A DNA stretch of 64,000 nt from Larkinella sp965227735 (GCF_965227735.1 NZ_OZ245776.1:5518001-5582000); one strand, 5' to 3'; positions 23,267 through 33,134 are shown, counted from the first letter of the stretch. Program-made: numbers and translations. Notes: generated from the sequence alone by a model not told the origin.

Positions 23267-25531
23267 ATGAAAAAGCTGTTTACCGTACTTTGTTTTCTGA
23301 TTCTTCAAATCGCCCGGGCTCAAACCGGCGGTTCTTTTTCCTTCCGCTACGAGGCCGGGGCCACGGTCAAAATTGTGGGGCGGAACCTGGCTAATCCGTG
23401 GGCGGGCGGCATCAACGGGGCGCAATATTCCACCCTCCACCTCAACACCGATACCGTTGAAGACCTGGTGGTGTACGACCGGCAGACCAGCCGGATTATG
23501 ACCTTTGTGGCTGAAAAGCAGGCCGATGCAAGCTATGTCTGGCGGTATGCCCCGCAGTATGAGGAACAGTTTCCGGCCATTACCTTCGGGACGTGGATGC
23601 TGTTGGCCGACTACGATCACGACGGCAAAAAAGACCTTTTTACGCATACCAACGGCGGGCTTCGGATTCTGCAAAACACCTCGGCAAACGGTAAATTGTC
23701 GTGGAAAACCATCGCCGACCCGGTTTATCACGAAGGACTTTCCGGGACGCTGAATTTATACATCAACTCGGTCGACATCCCGGCGATCCTGGATGTCGAC
23801 AACGACGGTGACATCGACATCCTGACGTACGACATCAACGGGGGAACGGCGAATCTGTACCAGAACATGAGCGTCGAGCGGAAAAACGACCCGAATGGCC
23901 TGGATTTCAAGCGAATCGGGTTTTGCTGGGGTAATTTTAAAAGCGACGATCATTGCGACGAGTTTATTTTTGGACTGGATTGTGTCTACGTCGGCAACGA
24001 AACCGGGGGCGACAATTCGGGCGCGCGGGTGAAGCACAACGGAAATTCCATGCTCATCATCGACCTCGACGGCGATGGCAACAAAGATTTGCTGACGGCC
24101 CACGTCACCTGTCCCAACGTTTCGCTGCTGACCAACGTCGGCGGCAATGGCGCTTCGGCCCGTTTCATCACGTCGATCAGCCGCTTTCCGGTGGTTACCC
24201 CAATTTCTTTCGATATTTTTCCGGCTCTCTATGCCGAAGATCTTGATTTTGACGGGGTTAAAGACCTTGTCGCGTCGCCCAATACGTACGGGAACGAAGG
24301 CAACCTGATCGATTACCGGGCGTCCAACTGGTTTTATAAAAATGCCGGAACGGATAAACTGCCCAATTTTCAGTACGTCAGCAAGAGCTTTTTGCAGGAA
24401 GACATGATTGATCTGGGCGAAGGGGCAACCCCGGTTCTGGCCGATCTCGATGGCGATGGCGATATGGACTTGCTGGTGGGCAATGCGGGTGTTCGGGCTG
24501 CCACAGGTTACCGTGCCAGCATCGCCCATTTCGAAAATACCGGCACCAAAAGTAAGCCGGTTTTTGAACTGCGAACGTCGGATTACCTGAAACTCTCGGA
24601 GCAATTTCTGTTGACGGACCTGAAAGTGGCCGTGGCCGACCTTGACGGCAACAACAGCTTCGACCTGATTTTTACCGGAAATTCCATCAACCGCGCGCCG
24701 GAAATCCGGTACATTCTGAATCAGGCCGGACGGGGTGCGGCTTTTCAGCTCGACCCGACCAAAGTGCAACAAATCCCGACGCCCGACCGACTGGGCGTGA
24801 TCGACCTGCCAACCTGGTATGACGTGGATCGGGATGGAAAAACCGACCTGCTGATCGGAAAACAGAACGGAACCATTGAGTATCACCGCAATACCGGCAC
24901 GACAACGGCTCCCAAATACGAACTACAGCAGCAGAATTACGGCCAGATCAACGTGGTGCCTGGCGCGACCAGCCCTTCTATTCTCGTCGTAGACCTCAAC
25001 GGTGATCAGCGCCCCGAACTGCTGACCGGCACCCGCGACGGTATTTTGCGGCTCTACCAACTGCCGGAAGAACCCACCGACAAAATGCTGTTGCTCGATT
25101 CGACTTTGGTGATCAACGAAATCACCCAGACCACGGACAAGGCCACGCCCGGCGCCAATCTGGTTCTGACGGCGGCCGATCTGAATGATGACGGTTTGGC
25201 GGATGTGCTGGCCGGAACCAGCACCGGTGGGGTTCGGTATCTGCGCAACACGTCGGAGAAAGTGATCATTACGGGTATTGAAGAGGAAGAAGCAAAGCTG
25301 CCGTGGGTGTATCCGAGTCCGACCGACCGGTTTTTGCGGGTTAAGTCGCCCAACAACGGCGTCGTTCAGGTGATGAATTTGCTCGGCCAACCTGTAACGT
25401 CCCGGCAGGCGGTGCAGGCACATACCGAGGCTACCTTGGATTTGGGAACCCTGCCGATTGGCGTTTATCTGATCCGATTGATGCGCGAGGGGCAACCCGT
25501 TCGGCACCAGAAGGTAGTTTTGTCGAAGTAA
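23267..25531 (+). CDS. Secreted VCBS/FG-GAP repeat protein with type IX sorting domain
   Basis: The ATG at 23267 gives a signal peptide (KKLFTVLCFLILQIARAQ); the ATG at 23252 is less likely. About 754 residues. The body carries repeated FG-GAP/VCBS calcium-binding motifs of the DxDxDGxxD kind (DYDHDGKKD, DVDNDGDID, DLDGDGNKD, DLDGDGDMD, DVDRDGKTD), suggesting integrin-alpha-like beta-propeller blades. The last 75 residues (WVYPSPTDRFLRVK, then VMNLLGQPV and LPIGVYLIRL) are a type A C-terminal sorting domain, so export through the type IX secretion system to the surface or medium is expected. The binding target is unknown. Confidence 0.82.
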   Translation: MKKLFTVLCFLILQIARAQTGGSFSFRYEAGATVKIVGRNLANPWAGGINGAQYSTLHLNTDTVEDLVVYDRQTSRIMTFVAEKQADASYVWRYAPQYEEQFPAITFGTWMLLADYDHDGKKDLFTHTNGGLRILQNTSANGKLSWKTIADPVYHEGLSGTLNLYINSVDIPAILDVDNDGDIDILTYDINGGTANLYQNMSVERKNDPNGLDFKRIGFCWGNFKSDDHCDEFIFGLDCVYVGNETGGDNSGARVKHNGNSMLIIDLDGDGNKDLLTAHVTCPNVSLLTNVGGNGASARFITSISRFPVVTPISFDIFPALYAEDLDFDGVKDLVASPNTYGNEGNLIDYRASNWFYKNAGTDKLPNFQYVSKSFLQEDMIDLGEGATPVLADLDGDGDMDLLVGNAGVRAATGYRASIAHFENTGTKSKPVFELRTSDYLKLSEQFLLTDLKVAVADLDGNNSFDLIFTGNSINRAPEIRYILNQAGRGAAFQLDPTKVQQIPTPDRLGVIDLPTWYDVDRDGKTDLLIGKQNGTIEYHRNTGTTTAPKYELQQQNYGQINVVPGATSPSILVVDLNGDQRPELLTGTRDGILRLYQLPEEPTDKMLLLDSTLVINEITQTTDKATPGANLVLTAADLNDDGLADVLAGTSTGGVRYLRNTSEKVIITGIEEEEAKLPWVYPSPTDRFLRVKSPNNGVVQVMNLLGQPVTSRQAVQAHTEATLDLGTLPIGVYLIRLMREGQPVRHQKVVLSK

Positions 25532-25579
25532 AAAAGGGGGATTGATTACTTTTACCAGCATACACCTAACACCGCTGGC

Positions 25580-26509
25580 ATGATTGTTTTTGTAAACACC
25601 CCCTTGAACGAGTCCGATAAAGCGTATTTTCGTGCGCAACTGCCTGATAACTATAAAGTAATCTTCAAAAAAGACCTTCCCGAAAGCGAACAGCCCACAG
25701 CTTTTCAGCGCGCCGACCTGGTGCTGGGAAACCCGCCCCCGGCCTGGTTTTCGGGCGCTACCAACCTGAAATGGTGGCAGTTAGATTCAGCGGGGTTCGA
25801 CGGTTATAAAAATATTCAGCTCAATGCGCCAGTGACGAATATGGGCGATTATTTTGCCTGGCCCTGCGCCGAAACGATTGTGGCCGGGATCATTGCCTTT
25901 TACCGGGATATTCACGGGCTGGCCGTGTTGCAAACGCAGAAGAAATGGGTGGGTGTACCGCTGCGGTTTAAACTGGGGCTACTCAAAAACAAGAAAGTAG
26001 TCATCCTGGGATCGGGAACGATTGGGCAGGCCGTCCGGCAAATGCTGACCGGTTTTCAGTGTGAAGTCAAATTTCTGGCCCGAACCAATCCGGAAGCCGA
26101 ACTGCACACGCCCGAAGAACTGAAAGCCGCCCTGCCCGAAACCGATCTGGTGGTCAATTGTTTACCCGGAACGGCCAAAGGATTTTTCTCGGCGGAACTG
26201 ATCGCGGCTATGAAAACCGGCAGCGTTTACGCCAACATTGGCCGGGGTAGCACGACCGACGAAAAGGCGCTGATCGAAGCCCTGCAAAGTGGACAATTAG
26301 CCGGGGCGGTGCTGGATGTCACCGAAATAGAGCCGCTTCCGCTCGACAACCCGCTGTGGGAAATGCCCAACGTGATTCTGACGCAGCACACGGGCGGAGG
26401 GCAGGCCACGGAGGACAAAGGGAAAGTCGACCTGTTTTTTCAGAATCTGAACCGGTTTCTGGCCGGAAAACCGCTGGAGAACCAGATTGAATTGTCGAAA
26501 GGGTATTGA
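25580..26509 (+). CDS. D-2-hydroxyacid dehydrogenase family protein
   Basis: A 309-residue NAD-dependent enzyme. The nucleotide-binding motif is VVILGSGTIGQAV (about residues 140-152). The catalytic region contains NCLPGTAKGFF, NIGRGSTTDEKAL with the conserved Arg, and the acid/base pair near TEIEPLPLDNPLW and LTQHTGG (His). The family reduces 2-keto acids to D-2-hydroxyacids or oxidises phosphoglycerate-type substrates; the exact substrate cannot be read from sequence. A nested palindrome follows the gene. Confidence 0.85.
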   Translation: MIVFVNTPLNESDKAYFRAQLPDNYKVIFKKDLPESEQPTAFQRADLVLGNPPPAWFSGATNLKWWQLDSAGFDGYKNIQLNAPVTNMGDYFAWPCAETIVAGIIAFYRDIHGLAVLQTQKKWVGVPLRFKLGLLKNKKVVILGSGTIGQAVRQMLTGFQCEVKFLARTNPEAELHTPEELKAALPETDLVVNCLPGTAKGFFSAELIAAMKTGSVYANIGRGSTTDEKALIEALQSGQLAGAVLDVTEIEPLPLDNPLWEMPNVILTQHTGGGQATEDKGKVDLFFQNLNRFLAGKPLENQIELSKGY

Positions 26510-26542
26510 AGCATTCTTGGAAAGAATATTAATTGTACGTAT

Positions 26543-26661
26543 TAACCCCGGAGGGGTAGAATGTTAATAGGAAACAGCGCTCCGTATTTTTCCAAGCTCC
26601 GCCGGAGCTTAAATTTCTTCCCCATTAGCGTAACTATTAACATTCTACCCCTCCGGGGTTA
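26543..26661. repeat. Nested palindromic element
   Basis: Outer arms at 26543-26570 and 26634-26661 are perfect 28-bp reverse complements built around CCCCGGAGGGG. Inside, 26594-26610 is a second palindrome (AAGCTCCG-C-CGGAGCTT). It fills the space between the dehydrogenase stop and the GH43 gene and resembles REP-type elements. Confidence 0.85.
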
Positions 26662-26742
26662 GTTTTGTGACTACAACCATTCCACCGCCCTGAAAAAGTT
26701 AACGGACTGCTACCATTTTGCCCCCTTTGGACATTTGCATAG

Positions 26743-27768
26743 ATGAAAAAAATATTTCTTTTCGTATTCCTGTTCTGGGCGTCAACTGGCTTTAGCCAAA
26801 CCCTGACCAATCCGTTGTTACCATCAGGGGCCGACCCGTGGAGCATTCACAAAGACGGTTTTTATTACTACACCCACACCACCGGGCGCAACCTGACGCT
26901 CTGGAAAACGCGTTCGCTGGCGGATTTGAAAACCGCCGAGAAAAAAATCGTCTGGACACCCCCCGCAACGGGGATGTATTCCAAAGAAATCTGGGCCCCG
27001 GAACTGCATTTTATCCGGGGGAAATGGTACCTGATTTTTGCCGCCGATGACGGTCAAAACCGCAACCACCGCCTGTGGGTGCTGGAAAATGAATCGGCCG
27101 ACCCCTTGCTGGGCACCTGGACGATGAAAGGCCAGATTAAGACGCCCGATGACAAATGGGCGATTGACGGGTCGGTTTTTGAGCACAAAGGCAAACTGTA
27201 TCTAACCTGGTCGGGCTGGGAAGGAGACGAAAACGGAGAGCAGGACATTTACCTGTGCCAGATGGAAAACCCCTGGACGGCGACGGGCCAGCGCGTTCGC
27301 ATTTCGTCGCCGACCTACGCTTGGGAAGTAGATGGCAAAATTCCCAGGCCGGGGCCGGACGACAAGCCGGTGGTGCTCGTCAACGAAGGGCCGCAACCCC
27401 TGGCGCACGGAAACCGTCTGTTTGTGGTGTTTTCGGCCAGCGGCTGCTGGACCGACAGTTATGCTCTGGGCATGCTGTCTATCGACGGTGATAAAGATCT
27501 AATGGACACCCGGAACTGGACCAAACTGAATCAGCCGGTTTTTAAAGCCGTGAACGTTTCGGGAACGAATGCCGCCGGGCATAACTCCTTTTTCAAATCA
27601 CCCGACGGCACGGAAGACTGGATTCTGTATCACGCCAATCCCGAACCGGGGCAGGGTTGCGGAGGACACCGCTCGCCGAGGGCGCAGAAATTTACGTGGA
27701 CGTCCGACGGAATGCCGCAGTTCGGCCAGCCTCTCTCGCTTGACGTAACCCTGCCGGTTCCGAAATAA
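26743..27768 (+). CDS. Glycoside hydrolase family 43 protein
   Basis: A 341-residue exported five-bladed propeller glycosidase; the signal peptide ends near FSQ (about residue 19). The catalytic triad of GH43 is visible: the base Asp in LPSGADPW (about residue 31), the pKa-modulating Asp in WAIDGSVF (about 144) and the acid Glu in LVNEGPQPL (about 212). GH43 enzymes cleave arabinose- or xylose-containing plant polysaccharides. There is no additional carbohydrate-binding module. It stands alone, not beside the SusC/SusD pair. Confidence 0.85.
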   Translation: MKKIFLFVFLFWASTGFSQTLTNPLLPSGADPWSIHKDGFYYYTHTTGRNLTLWKTRSLADLKTAEKKIVWTPPATGMYSKEIWAPELHFIRGKWYLIFAADDGQNRNHRLWVLENESADPLLGTWTMKGQIKTPDDKWAIDGSVFEHKGKLYLTWSGWEGDENGEQDIYLCQMENPWTATGQRVRISSPTYAWEVDGKIPRPGPDDKPVVLVNEGPQPLAHGNRLFVVFSASGCWTDSYALGMLSIDGDKDLMDTRNWTKLNQPVFKAVNVSGTNAAGHNSFFKSPDGTEDWILYHANPEPGQGCGGHRSPRAQKFTWTSDGMPQFGQPLSLDVTLPVPK

Positions 27769-27783
27769 CCGTATCCGCAGCCT

Positions 27784-28071
27784 TCAGGCCGCGGGTAAGG
27801 TATAGGGCATAATCTGTTCATCGACAAAGCACCACAGCCAAGACTCGCCGGGTTCGGCTGAGGCAATGACGGGGTGATTGCTGGCATAAAAATGTTTGGT
27901 CGCGTGCTGGTTGGGCGACGAATCGCAGCAGTGCGTCTGGCCGCAGGTCTGGCAGGTTCGCAGATGCACCCACCGATCACCGGTTTTGACACATTCCACG
28001 CAAACCGCCGGCCGGTCTGGCAGCGTAACGAATTCAACAGCACTGAGATGGGAGCAGGCTTTTTGTCTCAT
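27784..28071 (-). CDS. UBP-type zinc finger protein
   Basis: A 95-residue protein with the zinc-binding pattern of UBP/ZnF domains: CSHL near the start, CVEC, CQTCGQTHCC, and paired His in HATKHFYASNHPV (together Cys3-His-like ligands). In eukaryotes the domain binds ubiquitin C termini; bacterial members are stand-alone and of unknown function. It is the last gene of a three-gene unit after the histidine kinase and the response regulator-flavoprotein, a neighbourhood I recall as conserved across bacteria, suggesting it works with the flavoprotein. Confidence 0.8.
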   Translation of the reverse strand: MRQKACSHLSAVEFVTLPDRPAVCVECVKTGDRWVHLRTCQTCGQTHCCDSSPNQHATKHFYASNHPVIASAEPGESWLWCFVDEQIMPYTLPAA

Positions 28072-28110
28072 GGTAAAAAAAATAGTTGCCGGAGTGTCCC
28101 GGCAAAGAAA

Positions 28111-29772
28111 CTAGGTTTCGGCTAAGTATTTATGAACAAAACTGACCGCCATCGCGCCTTCGCCCACTGCCGACGCCACGCGATTCATGGCTCCGGCGCG
28201 TACGTCGCCCGCGGCAAAAATGCCTACGCTGCACGTTTCGAGCAGGAACGGATCACGGTCTAACTTCCAGAATTCCTTGTAATCGTCGTACCGCGCCAGG
28301 TCGCGGCCCGTTTCAATGAACCCTTTGGGATCCTTGATGATGTTCATCTGAATCCAGTCAGTATACGGTTTGGTCCCGATAAAAATGAACAGGGCGCTGG
28401 CCGGAACCTTCGTTCGCTCCTGGGTCTGTATATCCTCCAGAACCAGGCATTCCAGGTGCGATTCACCCAGCCCTTCGGCAATCGCGGTGCAGGGATGGAC
28501 GTGTATGTTCGGCGTTTTTTCGATCTGGTCGATCAGATACTGCGACATAGTCGCCGTCAGGTCGGGACGCCGGATGATGATGTGGACGTCGGAAGCCATT
28601 CGGGAAAGGTACATGGCACCCTGTCCGGCCGAATTGCCCCCGCCCACGACGTAAACCGGTTTTCCCTTGAACGCATAGGCTTCCGTGGTGGCAGCACCGT
28701 AATACACCCCTGCGCCCGTCAGTTTATCCAGGCCGGGGCATTCCAGTTTGTGGTAGGAAACGCCCGTACTGAGGACGATACTCCGGGCCACAACCTCGCT
28801 TCCGTCGCTGAGTTCGATGTGTTTGTACTGACCTTTCGGCTTGATGGCAACCACCTCATGCGGAGCCAGAAACTCGACGCCAAAACGCGTGGCCTGTGTA
28901 ATGGCCCTTCGCGCCAGCTCGGAACCGCTCAGCCCCGACGGAAAACCGAGGTAATTCTCGATCCGTGAACTGGTTCCGGCCTGTCCGCCGGGCGCGCGTT
29001 TGTCGATCAAGATGGCCCGAAGGCCTTCCGATCCGGCGTAAACGGCGGCTGCCAAACCGGCCGGCCCCGCGCCAATAATCGCCAGGTCATACAGCGATTG
29101 GGTGGCTTTGGCACTCAGCCCCAGTTGTTCACCAACGGCCAGCATTGTCGGCTGTTTCAAAACCGCACCGTTTTCCAGCAAGACCGCTGGTAGCTCTTTC
29201 GGCTGAATGTCGTGTAACTCGGCCAGCCGTTTGGCCTCCGGATTTGTTTCATAATCAAGCCATTGGTAGGGAAACAGATTGCCCGCCAGAAAGTCTTTCA
29301 ACTCGTGCGTTTGGGGTGAAAACTGATACCCGATCAGCTTCAACCCTTCGAAGGGCGGGCGGTAATTCGACTGCCAGTCGCTCAGCAATTCGTCCAGAAT
29401 CGGATATAATTTCTCGGTGGGCGGGTCCCAGGGTTTGTTCAGGTAGTAATCCAGTTGAACGTCGTTGATGGCCCGAATGGCGGCTTCAATGTCGGAATAG
29501 GCCGTCAGCAACACGGTTTTGGCGTTGGGAAACGTCTTGCGGGCTTTGAGCAGAAAGTCGACACCCAGCATTTCCGGCATCCGCTGATCGGACAGAAACA
29601 GGGCTACTTCTTCGTTTTTCTTTTTGAGTTCAACCAGCGTCTCCAGCCCTTCGCTGGCAGAGGTGGTAGCCAGAATCTTGTAATTTTTCCGGTATTGCTG
29701 GCGTAAATCCCGCTGGATGGCCTGCAAAACCGCCTGATCGTCGTCAACGGCAAGGATGATGGGGAGTTTCAT
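28111..29772 (-). CDS. Response regulator fused to thioredoxin-reductase-like flavoprotein
   Basis: A 553-residue fusion. Residues 1-130 are a receiver domain with the acidic pair in AVDDDQ, the phospho-acceptor Asp in FLSDQRMPE (residue 62) and the Lys in LNKPWD. From about residue 225 follows an FAD domain (IIGAGPAGLAAAVYAG), then an NAD(P)H domain (VYVVGGGNSAGQGAMYL). At the place where thioredoxin reductase has its CxxC (CATC) the sequence reads GVYYGAATTEA, so the redox-active disulfide is missing and it cannot be a classical thioredoxin reductase. It starts 3 bases after the kinase stop. It probably links a phosphorelay to NAD(P)H oxidation. Confidence 0.88.
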   Translation of the reverse strand: MKLPIILAVDDDQAVLQAIQRDLRQQYRKNYKILATTSASEGLETLVELKKKNEEVALFLSDQRMPEMLGVDFLLKARKTFPNAKTVLLTAYSDIEAAIRAINDVQLDYYLNKPWDPPTEKLYPILDELLSDWQSNYRPPFEGLKLIGYQFSPQTHELKDFLAGNLFPYQWLDYETNPEAKRLAELHDIQPKELPAVLLENGAVLKQPTMLAVGEQLGLSAKATQSLYDLAIIGAGPAGLAAAVYAGSEGLRAILIDKRAPGGQAGTSSRIENYLGFPSGLSGSELARRAITQATRFGVEFLAPHEVVAIKPKGQYKHIELSDGSEVVARSIVLSTGVSYHKLECPGLDKLTGAGVYYGAATTEAYAFKGKPVYVVGGGNSAGQGAMYLSRMASDVHIIIRRPDLTATMSQYLIDQIEKTPNIHVHPCTAIAEGLGESHLECLVLEDIQTQERTKVPASALFIFIGTKPYTDWIQMNIIKDPKGFIETGRDLARYDDYKEFWKLDRDPFLLETCSVGIFAAGDVRAGAMNRVASAVGEGAMAVSFVHKYLAET

Positions 29773-29775
29773 ACG

Positions 29776-31167
29776 TTAGGGTGTGATGGGCAAACAGACT
29801 TTGAATTCGGTTCTTCCCGGTTTGGAGTTGACGTAAATCCGGCCGTTGTGGTGACGGACAATGCCCTGCACGATGTCGAGGCCCAGCCCGGTTCCTTTCC
29901 CAATGGCTTTGGTGGTATAAAACGGATCGAAAATATGATCCAGGTTTTCGGCCGGAATCCCCGAGCCATCGTCGACCACGCGAATCAGCTCAAATTCATG
30001 GTCCACTTCGCCGGTAATCTGCAACCGGCCGCCGTTGGGCATGGCGTCGATGGCGTTGTCGATCAAATTGGTCCAGACCTGATTCAGTTCACTGGGATAC
30101 GCTTCGATCTGCGGCAAATCCTCCGCGATGCTGACCTCAACCTGAATGTTTTTTTCTTTCAATTTATGTTTCAGCAAAACGAGCGTGCTGTCGATGCCTT
30201 CGCGCAGGTGAATGCATTCCCGACCGGTTCCGCGATCCATGTGCGTATACGCCTTGATGGCATCCACCAGAACGGCAATGCGTTTGGACGCTTCCTCGAT
30301 GTCGGTGACCAGCCGCTCCGTCACCAGATTGTTGACCAGCCAGTTCAGCACCGTGGCCCGGTTATCGGGTGCAACGTCCACCAGCAGCGTGTCCAGATCG
30401 TCGGTCGTGAAGCCAAAATCAACCAGCGATTCGGTCAGTTCACTGCCATCCGCCACGTCGTTGTCGTCGAACCAGTCGAGCAGGTCATCTTCCAGGCTGC
30501 TGCGTTCCATCAGCGATAACCGCTTTCCTTCAGTCGGACTCTTCGTTTTGCGGAACAGCAGATTACTGACCCGGTCGACCATCTCGTCGGTGACCCGCAA
30601 TGACATCACGTCTTTGAACCGTTGCGGGGTGTTGTGCAAATGCGATTTCAGCGTGTCGGAACTCCGGACAATGGCCGAAACCGGGTTGTTCAGCTCGTGG
30701 GCCAGCCCCGCCGACATTCGGCCCAGCGCCATCATTTTATCGTTCTGCTGCAACTGCCGTGTCGTTTCCCGCACCCGGGTGGTCATGACATGCACCAGCG
30801 TTTCGGTCAGTTCAAACTGCGTCTGGATCATTTCGCGGAAGTGGTCGCGGTGCAGAGCCAAAACCGCCGTTGGTCCAATGGTTTGCCAGAAGGCCACGGA
30901 TTCCACCATGCGCGAAAACGGCAGAACACCCTCCAGCGAGCCATCTTCCGACACCCGCAATTCCTGCTGCTGCCCCTGCTGGATGAGATAAAACCGGATA
31001 TGACCTTTCAGCACAATCAAAAAATGATCGGTCGGGTCGCCGGGCTTATAAATCATGGTATCAGCCGGATACTCGCGGCATTCCGAACGATCGACCAGCC
31101 AGAGAAGCTGTTCTTCCGGAACACCCGTAAATTTCGGATTGTTTTTCAGTTCGGTCAGGCAATCCAT
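29776..31167 (-). CDS. Cyclic-nucleotide-binding-domain histidine kinase
   Basis: A 463-residue soluble sensor kinase. The N-terminal 130 residues form a cNMP-binding/CRP-like sensor (YKPGDPTDHFLIVLKGHIRFYL). The phospho-acceptor H box is GRMSAGLAHELNNPVSAI (about residues 148-165), and the ATPase part has NLIDNAIDAMPNGG (N box), VVDDGSGIP (G1) and GTGLGLDIVQGI (G2). No membrane segment is visible, so it senses an internal signal. The downstream gene, 3 bases away, encodes its likely receiver partner. Confidence 0.88.
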   Translation of the reverse strand: MDCLTELKNNPKFTGVPEEQLLWLVDRSECREYPADTMIYKPGDPTDHFLIVLKGHIRFYLIQQGQQQELRVSEDGSLEGVLPFSRMVESVAFWQTIGPTAVLALHRDHFREMIQTQFELTETLVHVMTTRVRETTRQLQQNDKMMALGRMSAGLAHELNNPVSAIVRSSDTLKSHLHNTPQRFKDVMSLRVTDEMVDRVSNLLFRKTKSPTEGKRLSLMERSSLEDDLLDWFDDNDVADGSELTESLVDFGFTTDDLDTLLVDVAPDNRATVLNWLVNNLVTERLVTDIEEASKRIAVLVDAIKAYTHMDRGTGRECIHLREGIDSTLVLLKHKLKEKNIQVEVSIAEDLPQIEAYPSELNQVWTNLIDNAIDAMPNGGRLQITGEVDHEFELIRVVDDGSGIPAENLDHIFDPFYTTKAIGKGTGLGLDIVQGIVRHHNGRIYVNSKPGRTEFKVCLPITP

Positions 31168-31287
31168 GAAAAAGCGGTTTGAGAATCAAAAGATAAGCAA
31201 TCGGCGGGTATTTCCCATAACTGAACTTCCCGCCGATCGGTTTCATCCCGCGTCTTGTTTCTGGTTTTGTCGGTTGTAATTTGCAGT

Positions 31288-33132
31288 ATGAAGTATCTCG
31301 CCCTCCTGCTGGTTTCCCTGTTGGGGTTAAAACCGGCACTTGCCCAACCCATCCGGTTTGCGTTTGTCACCGACACCCACGTGGGCGCACCCGCCACCGC
31401 TGCCGACGATTTGCAGCGAACCGTCAACGACATCAATGCCCAACCCGACCTCGATTTTGCGGTTTTTACCGGCGATGTCACTGATTTTGGCTCGGATGAA
31501 GAGTTCCGGATTGCCAAACAGATTCTGGATGGCCTGAACAAGAAGTGGTACATTTTTCCGGGCAATCACGACACGAAATGGTCGGAGAACGGCTGCAACA
31601 GCTTCCGGAAGGTGTTTGGAGCGGAGCGGTTTGCGTTCAATGTCGGGAAATACCGGTTTATCGGCTGTGGCAGTGGTCCCAACATGCGGATGTCACCGGG
31701 GCTGGTGGCCCGCGAAGACGTGCTGTGGCTTCGGTCCGAGGTCGGGAAACTGAAGGGTTCCGACCAGCCGGTTATTTTCATGAACCACTATCCGCTCGAT
31801 GAGTCGCTGGAAAACTGGTATTTGCTGATTGACGAACTGAAGAAAACCAACATTCAGGCGGCTTTTTGTGGCCACGGCCACGCCAACCGCGAACTCAATT
31901 TTGAAGGCATTCCGGGAACAATGGGCCGTTCTAACCTACGGGCGAAAGATCAAATCGGTGGGTACAACATCGTCACGATGCAAAACGACACCATGACGTT
32001 TGCCGAACGAAATCCCGGTGTGGGTACGAAAGCCGCCTGGCGAACCATCGTGCTGAAAAACCATCATTTTAGCCAGCAAACGGCCAAAGCCTACCCGCGT
32101 CCAGACTATAGCATGAACGAGCAATACGCCAGCGTGAAACCGCTCTGGGCCAAACAGGACAGCAGCGACATCGGCGCGGGTATCGTTGAAAGCGACGGTT
32201 TTTGTATTTATCCCAACACCAGCGGTCAGATCGTGGCACTCTCCACGGCCGACGGCGCAGTGCGCTGGCGGTTTGCCACGAGCGGGAAAGTGTATTCAAC
32301 CCCGGCGGTTCGCAAAAACCGGGTCGTGGTGGCTTCCACTGACGGAATGATTTATTGTTTGGATAAACGCAGTGGCACCCTGCTCTGGAAACAGGAAACC
32401 GGCCAACCCATCGTGGCGTCGCCGGTGATCGATGGCAAGACGGTTTTTATCGGGAGTTCGGAAGGGAAATTTCGGGCGTTGTCCTTATCGAACGGAACCG
32501 TAAAATGGACATTTTCCGGCGTCAAAGGCTTTGTGGAATCGGTGCCGGTGGTCGACAAAAAGCGCGTGTATTTCGGCTCGTGGGGCTCGTCGCTATACGC
32601 GCTTAACAAGAAAACCGGCGATTCGGTCTGGCGGTGGACCAACGGAAAAATGCGCAATTTCTCGCCCGCAGCCTGCGTGCCGGTTCTGATCAAAAACCGC
32701 CTGTTCATCCAGACGCCCGACCGCACCGTAACGGCCATCGACGCCGAAACCGGCAAGGAAATCTGGAAAACCAGCCAGCACAAAGGCTTCGAGTCGATGG
32801 GCGTTTCCGAAGACCGTTCACTGATTTACGTCAAGTGCATGCAGGATTCCGTCTGGGCCATTCCTACCAATTCGGCGGATGGACAGGGCGCATGGTTTGT
32901 CAATTGCCGGTATGGCTACGAAATCAGTCCGGGGCCGTTGACTGAACGCGATGGAATGATTTACGTACCGACCGACGAAGGTGCGTTGTACACCATCGAC
33001 CGCCAAAACCGTAAACTGCTCTGGTCGCACAAACTGTCGAATGCCATGCTCAACCGCGTCTGGCCGTTGAAAAACCGCCGGGTGCTGGTGACGACGATGG
33101 ATGGGAAGGTGGCGTTGCTGGATGCGGACTGA
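31288..33132 (+). CDS. Secreted metallophosphoesterase fused to PQQ-like beta-propeller
   Basis: I place the start at 31288 (MKYLALLL), giving a signal peptide ending near ALAQ; 614 residues. The first half is a calcineurin-like phosphoesterase: TDTHVGAP (Asp-x-His), FTGDVTDFG, GNHDTKW, and later FCGHGHANRE, supplying the two-metal ligands. The second half shows repeated seven- to eight-bladed PQQ/quinoprotein-like motifs (AVRWRFATSG, TLLWKQETGQ, TVKWTFSG, KEIWKTSQ, KLLWSHKL). The propeller lacks enough features to call cofactor binding and probably binds ligand or protein. Periplasmic or surface phosphatase is the best guess. Confidence 0.82.
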   Translation: MKYLALLLVSLLGLKPALAQPIRFAFVTDTHVGAPATAADDLQRTVNDINAQPDLDFAVFTGDVTDFGSDEEFRIAKQILDGLNKKWYIFPGNHDTKWSENGCNSFRKVFGAERFAFNVGKYRFIGCGSGPNMRMSPGLVAREDVLWLRSEVGKLKGSDQPVIFMNHYPLDESLENWYLLIDELKKTNIQAAFCGHGHANRELNFEGIPGTMGRSNLRAKDQIGGYNIVTMQNDTMTFAERNPGVGTKAAWRTIVLKNHHFSQQTAKAYPRPDYSMNEQYASVKPLWAKQDSSDIGAGIVESDGFCIYPNTSGQIVALSTADGAVRWRFATSGKVYSTPAVRKNRVVVASTDGMIYCLDKRSGTLLWKQETGQPIVASPVIDGKTVFIGSSEGKFRALSLSNGTVKWTFSGVKGFVESVPVVDKKRVYFGSWGSSLYALNKKTGDSVWRWTNGKMRNFSPAACVPVLIKNRLFIQTPDRTVTAIDAETGKEIWKTSQHKGFESMGVSEDRSLIYVKCMQDSVWAIPTNSADGQGAWFVNCRYGYEISPGPLTERDGMIYVPTDEGALYTIDRQNRKLLWSHKLSNAMLNRVWPLKNRRVLVTTMDGKVALLDAD

Positions 33133-33134
33133 AA

